NCBI GenBank assembly: GCA_910584235.1
Contig: CAJTZD010000063.1
Span: forward strand, 1-20,066
Direction of reading: 5' to 3'
Length of the DNA: 20,066 nucleotides
Source: an uncultured Acetatifactor sp.
GTDB taxonomy: Bacteria; Bacillota; Clostridia; Lachnospirales; Lachnospiraceae
Shown here: positions 1 to 6,921 of the stretch, piece by piece
Numbering within the stretch: position 1 is the stretch's first letter
Layout: the number at the start of each line of letters is the position of its first letter
Notes under the pieces: model-generated
The model's database searches: none
Seen by the model: the letters and a program-made list of their open reading frames with translations, nothing else
What the model was told of the DNA's origin: nothing
Position numbers and translations under genes: made by a program

Positions 1-64
1 GGCTCAAATCCTGCGGCATAACCTGAAGCTTTTCAGCATATCCTAAAATGGCTTACAAAATCGT

Positions 65-93
65 TTGACAACCCTGCTCATTTGTGCTAGTAT
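65..93 (+). promoter_or_regulatory. Sigma-A type promoter facing right
   Basis: TTGACA at 65-70 and TAGTAT at 88-93 are separated by exactly 17 bases. The -35 box is perfect and the -10 box differs from TATAAT at two positions. It is the only strong plus-strand promoter I noticed in the window, and it faces away from the minus-strand genes. No plus-strand protein gene follows it. The transcript would begin near position 100 and run straight into two hairpins, which suggests a short RNA product. Confidence 0.6.
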
Positions 94-99
94 GATGTT

Positions 100-165
100 G
101 TAAACGCAGGAGCAATCCTGGTAATTTTGTAACCGTGGAGCCGTCATTTATGGCGGCTCCTTTCC
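100..165 (+). ncRNA. Candidate small RNA with two hairpins
   Basis: Directly after the promoter at 65-93 come a 5-bp hairpin with a GCAA (GNRA-type) loop at 107-120 and a 7-bp GC-rich hairpin at 137-160 (GGAGCCG paired with CGGCTCC), followed by TTTCCGTTG. The second hairpin could end transcription, but its T tract is short and interrupted. No open frame with a ribosome binding site is visible. ICE control regions often encode antisense or regulatory RNAs, but I do not recognise this one. The boundaries are estimates. Confidence 0.3.
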
Positions 166-469
166 GTTGTCTCCGGCTGCCGGATTCTCTCGCTTTTCTC
201 CTCAATCCCCTGTCTGCTGGCCCTTGCCCACTTAACAGCTTTTTAACAGGCTCCATCCCCTTTTAACAAGGGTACAGGCTTTGCCTGTACGGTGTTTCCC
301 CGGTTTGTTTCACAAACCTATTCCTGCCTTAACAAAGCCAGCCTCCGGTTGGCTTGCAAGTCCCCACCGCAGGCGGCGGGGTACAGGTCGCTCCGCTCCC
401 GAAAAGCGAAAACAAAAGGGGCTTTCAATAGCCGTCCGGAAATGTGCTGCTTTCCCCCACACCTCCAAT
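161..469. other. ICE-remnant intergenic region with tandem hairpins
   Basis: No convincing protein gene is visible here; the open frames in both directions are short and lack family features. The stretch holds four consecutive stem-loops: 272-290 (8 bp, TTT loop), 302-318 (7 bp, TTC loop), 335-355 (9 bp with one G-U pair, TCC loop) and 362-381 (CCCC/GGGG plus CCG/CGG around one mismatch). Four TTAACA motifs lie at about 232, 243, 263 and 329. A weak 4-bp hairpin at 420-433 followed on the minus strand by T-rich DNA could stop transcription after the small gene at 470-841. Confidence 0.6.
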
Positions 470-841
470 CTATCGCTCCCACTCATCCTCCTGCAGCTCC
501 ACCCTGTCCTCCATCCGGCCGCAGGGATAGACAAATGGCGGTACATCATCAGCTTTTCTCGCCTCTTTTAAAATGCTGGAGATTACGGCGGCATCCATCA
601 GACGGAACTCTTCATCCGCCTTTCCAGAGTCATATTCCTCTGCATAGAATACCATGATATAGTCCAGGTCCACAATCTTGGAGTCCATGCCGTTCTGTAC
701 GGCTTCCTCAAGGCTCATGCCGTAATACCGCTCCACCTGGGCCCTGTCACCGCCGCAGCCGTGTAGGATCAGCCCCTCCAGCAGCTTCCTGACCTCCATC
801 TGTTTCCGATCCTCCAGCTGGCACACATAAACCGGCCTCAT
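470..841 (-). CDS. Small ICE-associated protein, unknown function
   Basis: A 123-residue soluble acidic protein that I cannot assign to a named family. The N-terminus (MRPVYVCQLEDRKQ) followed by a segment ending in a 'MDSKIVDLDYI'-like motif recalls small unnamed proteins of Firmicutes conjugative elements. No membrane segment or signal peptide is visible. I chose the ATG at 841 because AAAGGAGG lies 4-5 bases upstream; an in-frame ATG at 859 has no comparable site. The gene begins 17 bases after the second stop of the Toprim-type gene upstream, so the two were probably cotranscribed. Confidence 0.7.
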   Translation of the reverse strand: MRPVYVCQLEDRKQMEVRKLLEGLILHGCGGDRAQVERYYGMSLEEAVQNGMDSKIVDLDYIMVFYAEEYDSGKADEEFRLMDAAVISSILKEARKADDVPPFVYPCGRMEDRVELQEDEWER

Positions 842-858
842 AAGCCTCCTTTCCGGCA

Positions 859-1959
859 TCAGGGGTATGCCGCTTCCCGTTCCTCCGCCCCTGCCCTTTC
901 AGGGCCGTCCCTGCTCCTGGCCGACATTTCCCGAAAGGTAAGTAAATCTTCATTAAAGTCCTTTGTCTGCGGGGTCTGAATGAACACTTTGTATCCCGCC
1001 TTTGCAAAAGCCTCTGCTGACTGTTCCGCCTGCACCTGCCCATGGTTGCGGGGCTACCCGTTTGCGTCCTTCCCCTCCATGTCATTGTCATAGCAGAACA
1101 CAATCTCCCGAATCTCCGGGTGGCTCTTCAAATAACGGGAAAGGGCCTTGTCCGACAGGCACCCCTCCGCCACCCGGTGGTCCTCCCGCCAGTCAATGCC
1201 GTACAGCTTGCACAGGGTCGCATGGCTCATGGCGTCAATGGGCGCCTCGAACTCATACACCCGGCCAGAGCGCCCCTCCATGCAGAAGCCGTAGGTCTTG
1301 TCGGAATTCTCCATGTCCTGCCGGAACTTCCTGTCGCTGCTGGGAGAGCGGAGCGCGCAGTACCGTGGCTTCCCCTCCCCGTCATAGCCTACAAAGGCGC
1401 AGTTCCGGAAAGTATACCCATTCTTCTGTGTGACTGCCTGATATACCTTGTTCTGGTTGATCATGGCATACACGATCTCGCTGTCAATGCCACGGGTGCG
1501 GGTCAGATAGGCGATGGTCCGGTTAAAATCCTTGTCTTTCGGCGGCAGCACCAGCTCCCCTCTGGGCTTCTTCTCCACCGGTGTCACATAATGTTCTGTC
1601 TGCTCGTAGGCATGGCAGCCCAGGATCATCTCCACCGCGCTTTTAAAGTCAGTTGCTCCCAGGTATTCCTGGGCAAACTGGATGATGTTCCCGCTCTTCT
1701 CTCCGGCAAACTGATAATACCCCCGCCCATGCCGGAACAGGTACAGGCCGCCGCTGTGCTTCACATGGACCGTGTTCCGGTCGCCTTTCTCCACCTCAAA
1801 GCCGTGGCTGACGGCGAAATCTATGATGTTGGTGTCAAAGACCTGCTTCATCTGCTCTTCCGTAAAGGGCATAGGGCGCCGCCTCATGGCTGTTTGTCTG
1901 TCCGTAACCGTCACCTCCCTGCAGCCAGAAAAGGCTCCGGCAAAATGGTTCTCCCTCAT
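859..1959 (-). pseudogene. DUF3991/Toprim primase-like protein, amber-interrupted
   Basis: The frame from 1959 encodes a CHC2/DUF3991-like N-terminal part (from about MPFTEEQMKQ, with YYQFAGEKSGNIIQFAQEY), then a Toprim domain with the acidic 'EFEAPIDAMS' segment and the 'FCYDND' DxD motif. It stops at a TAG (1054-1056) straight after GKDANG. Reading through in the same frame restores the expected Toprim tail (NHGQVQAEQ, GYKVFIQTPQTKDFNEDLL) down to TGA at 859-861. So a single nonsense codon, for example CAG to TAG, splits an otherwise intact gene. Such proteins are thought to act in ICE DNA replication or transfer. The true start is unclear: the best ribosome binding site (GGGAGGTGA) precedes an ACG at 1905, while ATGs lie at 1959, 1887 and 1872. 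Confidence 0.8.
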
Positions 1960-2043
1960 CCTGCCAGCGCCCTTCCCTACTTTACTGTTTTGTTTTTATC
2001 TGCATGGCAGGGCTGCGGCCTTTATCCGCTGCCTCCGCCTTTT

Positions 2044-2322
2044 TCACCGCTCCATTTCTTCTGTTTCTTCCGGCAGCGTTTCCTTTCCTGCCCCTTTCTC
2101 CGTCTGCGGCTCCGGCAGCCGGTGGAACCGGTCGGCTCCCGGCACAAGCGCCAGGGACCTGCCGTTCTCCCAGATCATGTGCAGCTGCCCTGCATCGTCC
2201 ACGGACTTCACGATCCCTTTCAGCCCGGGCGGCATCCCCTGCTCGTTCATGTAGTCCAGCTCTATCCGGGAGCCTATGGGGTACCGTCTCCGTATCGCGT
2301 CTACTTCCGCCTGGGTCTTCCA
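2044..2322 (-). pseudogene. DUF4314 protein, start lost at a deletion junction
   Basis: In-frame translation from 2322 gives WKTQAEVDAIRRRYPIGSRIELDY, then the segment beginning MNEQGMPPGLKG and 'VDDAGQLHMIWENGRSLALVPGAD'. This is the compact DUF4314 fold found in small ICE proteins. The ATG at 2250 lies inside the domain, so it is not the native start. The expected start (M-K-T-Q) appears to have been destroyed: the sequence runs directly into the truncated helicase gene, which overlaps it in another frame. The charged C-terminal tail (EPQTEKGAGKETLPEETEEMER) looks complete. Any expression would depend on translation of the upstream fragment. Function unknown. Confidence 0.6.
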
Positions 2323-2852
2323 GCCTCCGGCATTCCGTGGAGAGGGCTTTCCTCGTCCCTTACCCTGAAATTTTCCATGTAGGGTAAAAGCCAGTCCCTC
2401 ACCCGTCTGCTCACCAGATGGTACAGGCAGGCGCCTATGCCGGATGTGGGGGTATTATATTTCTCATGGAACCGCATCATGACACTGGGGCGGTACTGTT
2501 CCTCCAGTTCCCACAGGAGCTGCTGCAGGTTCCGGTAGGACTGGACGCTGCCGTTGGTATCCATGAAATCGAAGAGATACTTGATGCTGGCATTGGGGTT
2601 TACCATGTCGATGACCGCTATGCTTTTGGCTCCCCGGTTGATGCTGCGCCCCACCCGTTTGTCATGCCACTCGTCAAAGGTTCCCAGCTGGGTGGCATCC
2701 GGCTTTTGTGCGTAGATCAGTACCGCATTGTCAAAGGAACGCTTGTAGAACCGTGCGACACAGGACAGCAGGCCTTTCCACTCTGCCGGTGTTCTGGTAT
2801 ACTCCTGTACGGATGCTCTGTAAAGGTCTGCTAGACTGGTCGCTCTGCTCAA
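2301..2852 (-). pseudogene. N-terminal fragment of giant ICE helicase/methylase protein
   Basis: A 183-residue product starting at a TTG (2852) behind GGGAGGGG six bases upstream. Residues 1 to about 172 (SLADLYRASVQEYT, WKGLLSCVARFYKRSF, NAVLIYAQKPDATQLGTFDEW, KYLFDFMDTNGS) match my recollection of the N-terminus of the very large SNF2-helicase/N6-methylase proteins (usually well over 2,000 residues) of Clostridia conjugative elements. After 'RDEESPLHGMPEA' the similarity ends and the frame runs about ten more residues into DUF4314-coding DNA before a TAG. More than 90% of the gene is missing, so the helicase and methylase domains are gone. I read this as an internal deletion of the element. 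Confidence 0.8.
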
Positions 2853-2930
2853 TCTGTTCCCCTCCCTCTTTTATTTCAATATCACATATTCCCTTTTTCA
2901 CACTGTCCCTATGAACCATATCCGGACTGT

Positions 2931-3158
2931 TTATTCATCCAGAGAGTGCTCCTCCTGCTCTTCCGGAATATGTTGGTTTTCAAAGTACAGTGCCAGCGCC
3001 CGGTCTATGGTGTCCTCAATCTCTTTGGCGCTCTGGCCTGCGGTAAAGTATTTGGTGATTACCGCCGGTTTCACCTTAAAGGGCTGTGGTTTATTGTTTA
3101 TTGTTTTTTGGTTTCCGTGTTTTCTCTCCGGAAAGTATCTGAACGGTGGTTGTGTCAT
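2931..3158 (-). CDS. Small unknown protein after parB
   Basis: A 75-residue frame whose ATG lies 68 bases inside the 3' end of parB, so it would be translationally coupled if that start is used. The ribosome binding site is weak (GGAAAA). The C-terminal half (KVKPAVITKYFTAGQSAKEIEDTIDRALALYF, then a glutamate-rich tail) looks like a real small helical protein, while the first 20 residues are low in family character and may be out-of-frame parB sequence. Small proteins at this position are usual in ICEs of this kind, for example TnpW-type proteins, but I cannot match this one to TnpW. It sits between parB and the helicase fragment on the same strand. Confidence 0.5.
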   Translation of the reverse strand: MTQPPFRYFPERKHGNQKTINNKPQPFKVKPAVITKYFTAGQSAKEIEDTIDRALALYFENQHIPEEQEEHSLDE

Positions 3159-4005
3159 TCAGTTTTCCGGTTTCGTAATAACTGCGGAGAAGCTCCGCTT
3201 TTTTCATGTCTACCTTATAGTTGTCGCTCTCCATCAGTTCCGCTATCCGGTTCTGCCGGTCTGCATCCTCAACAAAGGACAGGTCATATGCGGCAAGGAC
3301 TGCGATTTCGCCGGTATCCACCTTTTCCAACAGCCTGGCATTTAGCCCCGCAAGGCGGATATATCGCGCCACTTTCGCATGGGAAAGTCCATATTCCTCA
3401 CCCAGTTTCTCGTCACTCCGCAACTTCGTCTCAACTTGTGACGAAGTTGGATTTTCGCTGGATTCATGCGGGTTCAAGAGCATTTCTATCTCTTCTAAAA
3501 GGTCATTTCTCCTGCCCTGTGACTTCAATGCCTCATAGTGCTGGGCAAGGCAGTATGCCCTCTCGGAATGGCTCATGTCCCCAAAGGAGCGCTGCCGGAG
3601 ATTGGTCTCCGTCACAATCAGCACAGCTTCATCATAGGTCAGGTTCTCCTTTATGATGACCGGGCCTTTGGTAAGTCCAGCAAGCAGGGCGGCGTTATGG
3701 CGGTTATGTCCGCTCAAGATGATATATTTTCCGTCCTCGTTATGCCAGAGAATGATGGGGAGCAGGACACCGAACTGCCGGATGCTCTCCACCATGTCGG
3801 CAAGCTGCTGTCCCTCGTACAGCTTAAACTTATGGTTGGGGAACGGCTCCATCTGTGCAAAGTCCATTTTCAGGATGCCAGCCGGTTCCGGAGATTCTCC
3901 CTGTGCAGATACCGCAGCCGGGGATTCTATAACCGCTTTTTCCTGCTCTGTATCAAAATGCAGCATATCGCTGAAATCTTCCAGGTTGACTCTTGGCTTA
4001 CCCAA
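3091..4005 (-). CDS. parB: ParB-like partition/nuclease-fold protein
   Basis: A 304-residue ParB-family DNA-binding protein. About residues 45-140 form the ParB/Srx domain (ADMVESIRQFGVLLPIILW, then YIILSGHNRHNAALLAGL and ETNLRQRSFGDMSHSERA), followed by a helix-turn-helix (DEKLGEEYGLSHAKVARYIRL) and a C-terminal helical region. I chose the TTG at 4005 because GGAGG of the parA 3' end lies nine bases upstream and the product then begins GKPRVNLEDF; the open frame extends further upstream only as parA antiframe. It overlaps the end of parA by eight bases, the usual coupled parA-parB layout. On an ICE the pair would maintain the excised form or regulate the element. The gene itself looks intact, unlike parA. 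Confidence 0.85.
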   Translation of the reverse strand: MGKPRVNLEDFSDMLHFDTEQEKAVIESPAAVSAQGESPEPAGILKMDFAQMEPFPNHKFKLYEGQQLADMVESIRQFGVLLPIILWHNEDGKYIILSGHNRHNAALLAGLTKGPVIIKENLTYDEAVLIVTETNLRQRSFGDMSHSERAYCLAQHYEALKSQGRRNDLLEEIEMLLNPHESSENPTSSQVETKLRSDEKLGEEYGLSHAKVARYIRLAGLNARLLEKVDTGEIAVLAAYDLSFVEDADRQNRIAELMESDNYKVDMKKAELLRSYYETGKLNDTTTVQILSGEKTRKPKNNKQ

Positions 4006-4808
4006 CTGCCTGCACCTCCTTCCCCTCATTCTCCAGAAGCTCGTCCGCAAATTTCTCATAGGCCAGCGCCGCCGGATTGTTTGGCATGAACTCGCAAATA
4101 GTCTTGTGGTACAGCACCGCCTCCGCCACTTTGATGGAGCGGGGGATGTGGGTCTTGAAAATGGGCACCGCACCGGCGAACCCCTGCTCTATCAGATGCC
4201 TGACCTGGGCCGACACAATGGTATTGGGGGAGTCCATGGTGATAAGGATGCCCTCTATCCGCAGCCTGTGATTGCTGTTCCTGCGGATGACCTGGTAGTG
4301 CCGGAGCAGCTCCGCCAGCCCCTGGGTGGATAATAATTCCGCCTGTGTGGGGACGATGATACTGTCCGCACACATCATCACGTTAATCATGGGAGTCCCC
4401 ATCTGGGGCATACAGTCAATAATGATGTACTGGTATCTGTCTCTGATGGTATCTACATACTGGGACAGTATCCGCTCCCGGAAGTCCACGTTGCACAGGT
4501 TCCTCTCCAGTGTGAAAAGCTGGGAGTTGGATGGAATGACCTCCACGCCGCTTTCATGCTTTATCACATAGCTGTCCGGTTCCGGCAGGGGCTCGTTCCT
4601 CCATGACTTTCCGCAATAAGGTATTGATCGTTGTCTCCAGCTTGTTGATGTTCTTTACTCCATAGATGATACTGGAATGTCCCTGGCCGTCAAAATCAAT
4701 CAGGGCTGTCCGCTTTCCTCTCTTTGCCAGCAGGTAGGCCAGCGTGGTGGCTGTGGCTGATTTGCCCACACCGCCTTTCTCGTTCATTACTGCTATAATT
4801 TTTGCCAT
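3998..4808 (-). pseudogene. parA: ParA-type ATPase, frameshifted
   Basis: A soj/ParA-family Walker ATPase split by one frameshift. The first part (ATG 4808, AAGGAG seven bases upstream) carries the deviant Walker A motif KGGVGKS at residues 11-17 and the DFDGQGHSS Walker A' segment. It goes out of frame after VMEE and ends at 4554. The second part carries 'YIIIDCMPQMGTPMINVMMCAD' (Walker B region) through to the C-terminus at 3998. Removing one base (about G4595 on the plus strand) joins them as EEPLPEPDSYVIKHESG in a continuous protein of about 269 residues. No slippery run lies at the site, so this looks like mutation or an assembly error, not programmed frameshifting. Confidence 0.85.
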
Positions 4809-5005
4809 TCATGTTCTCCTTTCGTTTTCCTGTCCGTTTTTCCAGACATAACGGCAATACCAGAACGGTATTTATGACAAGATATGTTTGGGTAGTTTTA
4901 GTTGGGTAAATAGGGTTTTGAAAAAACTGACAACTGACACTGAACATCAGAAAATACTTACGAACAAATAGATAAGAATTTATAAAATTTGAGATTAGAC
5001 GGGTG
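4809..5005. other. AT-rich leader of the parA operon
   Basis: About 200 bp, clearly richer in A and T than its surroundings, with no credible gene. It should hold the promoter of the minus-strand parA-parB genes. A TTGTCA about 70 bases before the parA ATG is a possible -35 box, but no good -10 box follows at the right spacing, so I do not call a promoter. A short duplicated motif (TGACAACTGACACTGA) lies around 4928-4943. Confidence 0.4.
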
Positions 5006-5169
5006 AATGTTATTTTAGTGTCAAGTTGCCTGATTTTCCAATTTCAGGGATGAAAACGGCTTGTTTTCATCCCCTCCGCTGTTTTTCACAGCGTTTTTTC
5101 TCTTGGACGAAATCAGTGGAACCCCTTGACTTTTCGGGATTTCCTCTAACTTGACACTATAATAACATT
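5006..5169. repeat. 164-bp segment bounded by 22-bp inverted repeats
   Basis: The arms 5006-5027 and 5148-5169 are inverted copies matching at 21 of 22 positions (inner part TAGTGTCAAGTT). Between them lie a perfect 11-bp stem with a GGCTT loop (5047-5073), a 6-bp stem followed by six Ts (5077-5099) and an overlapping alternative stem (5029-5048). The right arm encodes the last residues of the S8 peptidase (NVIIVSS-stop), replacing its normal C-terminus. I see no direct target-site duplication beside the arms, so this may be the end of a larger element, or the ICE boundary, rather than a simple miniature transposon. Confidence 0.65.
5077..5099 (+). terminator. Intrinsic terminator-like hairpin
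   Basis: CGCTGT (5077-5082) pairs with ACAGCG (5088-5093) across a five-base loop and is followed by six Ts on the plus strand. No plus-strand gene lies upstream in the window, so it may belong to the mobile segment itself or block antisense transcription into the peptidase gene. On the minus strand it lacks a following T run. Confidence 0.45.
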
Positions 5170-6825
5170 ATCCCCCCACTCCCGGTTCGGATACGTCAAC
5201 TCCCCACTCCGCGACGCGCCTCTGACAAAATAATTCTTAATCTCCCTGCTGGCCACGATCTGGTTATTCCCCTCCACCACTGCCCACTGCAGGAACTGGG
5301 CCACGGCGCCGGCTGTGATGGCGGCGGCAAAAGAACTGCCGGTTTCCCTGCCCCGGATGGTAGATATGTTCACGCCTGGGGCGGCGAAGTCCGGATTTAT
5401 CCCGTTGTTTCTGGTGAAACCTCTGCCTGATTCAATGAAAAAGCTGTTATTCGCGGCATTATAGGCGGACACACTGATAACGTCCCGGGCCATGGCAGGC
5501 TCTGTCAGGGTAATGTATGGCGATGCCTCCAGAAAATAGGCCGAGGCATTCATAAATTGTGTGATCGGCAGCCACATGTGAAAGGTGCCGTTATAGATAT
5601 TTCCCACAGCCTCCACCTGGAATGTCCAGATACCCGGTGTGGGCTGGTCGACCCGCAACAGCACCATCTCTTCTCCCGAGCTGGGTTCCACCAAAGAGCC
5701 CGCTATCGTAATCCGGGTTCTCTCATAGATAAAGCTGTATGTGATGCTGCCCTGAACCCCCAGGCGGATGGCGGGAATCGTCTCCCCGCCGGGAGAGCGC
5801 ACGGATATGGTGAAAATGTCCGGTACATTCCCCCACAGCTCCATGATAAAACCGTCTACGTTTTCCGGCACCCTGATCTCCACCGGTACTGCATTCCGCT
5901 GAGAATCCAGCCTCCCCTGGAAATGATGTGCCGCATTCCCTTCATTTCCGCCGCAGACCACCACTGCACGGCTGCGCTTTGCCGCAATGGCATCCAGGAA
6001 ACGGGGCAGCGGCGCGTTGCCGTTATGGTCTCCATAGCTGGTGCCCAGCCCCAGACAGATCACCACCGGCCGCCGGAACTGTTCCACAAAGCTGTCCGCA
6101 TATCGGGCCGCCAGCATGATATCCGTCTCCTCGTAGGCCGGTACGCCGGCCGGTATCATGAAAAAATCCCTGAGATACTGCTTTGCCTGTTTCAATTTTA
6201 CTACAACTATATCAGCATCCGGTGCGGCTCCCGTATACCCCGGCCCGTTTCCCAGCCTGCTGCCCGCGGCCACCCCTGCCAGCGCGCTCCCATGGCCGAT
6301 TTCGTCCCGGCTGGGAACGATACTGTAAGGATCTTCCGCCTGCAGCGCCCGATTGATGTCCTCCCTGGTATACTCCGAGCCATAGTAAAAACCCTCGGGA
6401 GACCTGCCGTTCTGGATGGTCTGATCCCAAATGGCCAAAATCCGGCTGTTCCCCTGACTGTCCCGGAACACTTCATTCGTGTAGTCAATTCCCGTGTCTA
6501 TAACACAGATAACCACCCCCCGGCCGGTAAGGCTAAGAGGTGGTCTCTGAGCCTGGGTGATACCGCTGGCGATCAGGTTGTTGGGGTCGAAGCCCTGACC
6601 GGCGGCATCCTGCTGCATCAGACCATACAGCTTGGGCACGCTTTTATAGTCAAAAATATAATTGCTGACATTCCTGATATTTTCCCGGTTGATGTATACA
6701 ATGTTATAAAACTCATCCACATTGACATAGCACAGATCAAAATAGTCATACCGCAGCACATCTATGGGAAAGTCTATTACGACATCATAGTAGTTATTTG
6801 AAAGAATCCTGTCCCTGCAATCCAT
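5146..6825 (-). CDS. S8 subtilisin-like peptidase, C-terminus truncated
   Basis: A 559-residue serine peptidase of the clostridial S8 group related to Csp proteases. The catalytic triad is readable: Asp110 (VICVIDTGID), His178 (DEIGHGSALAGVAAG) and Ser498 (GSSFAAAITAG), with oxyanion Asn294 (CGGNEG). A beta-rich insert lies between about 310 and 425. There is no signal peptide or membrane segment at the N-terminus; residues 1-75 resemble the N-terminal prodomain of this family. The ATG at 6825 has GGAGGAGA seven bases upstream. Family members usually end in 'NREWGYG' plus a short tail; here the sequence changes to NREWGDNVIIVSS, encoded by an inverted-repeat arm, so roughly the last 10-15 residues were lost to an insertion. 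The catalytic residues survive, so activity is possible. The substrate is unknown. Confidence 0.9.
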   Translation of the reverse strand: MDCRDRILSNNYYDVVIDFPIDVLRYDYFDLCYVNVDEFYNIVYINRENIRNVSNYIFDYKSVPKLYGLMQQDAAGQGFDPNNLIASGITQAQRPPLSLTGRGVVICVIDTGIDYTNEVFRDSQGNSRILAIWDQTIQNGRSPEGFYYGSEYTREDINRALQAEDPYSIVPSRDEIGHGSALAGVAAGSRLGNGPGYTGAAPDADIVVVKLKQAKQYLRDFFMIPAGVPAYEETDIMLAARYADSFVEQFRRPVVICLGLGTSYGDHNGNAPLPRFLDAIAAKRSRAVVVCGGNEGNAAHHFQGRLDSQRNAVPVEIRVPENVDGFIMELWGNVPDIFTISVRSPGGETIPAIRLGVQGSITYSFIYERTRITIAGSLVEPSSGEEMVLLRVDQPTPGIWTFQVEAVGNIYNGTFHMWLPITQFMNASAYFLEASPYITLTEPAMARDVISVSAYNAANNSFFIESGRGFTRNNGINPDFAAPGVNISTIRGRETGSSFAAAITAGAVAQFLQWAVVEGNNQIVASREIKNYFVRGASRSGELTYPNREWGDNVIIVSS

Positions 6826-6921
6826 TTCCGAGTTCTCCTCCGCCCATAGGCTTCATTCCCTTCCCTTTATTCTATGCGGATTCCGAATATTTGACTCTCC
6901 GGTTACGGACTGCGGCCATTC

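Noticed and set aside
747..1103. Separate 118-residue minus-strand protein
   Set aside because: It is the shifted frame of the Toprim gene's 3' end and of the small gene at 470-841; its composition is Arg/Gly-rich without family features.
4554..4620. Programmed frameshift in parA
   Set aside because: No homopolymer or slippery heptamer is found at the shift point, and ParA proteins of this kind are normally a single frame.
5006..5169. Simple miniature inverted-repeat transposon with target duplication
   Set aside because: The bases beside the two arms do not form a direct repeat, and sequence left of the left arm does not continue the S8 gene. I kept it only as an inverted-repeat segment.
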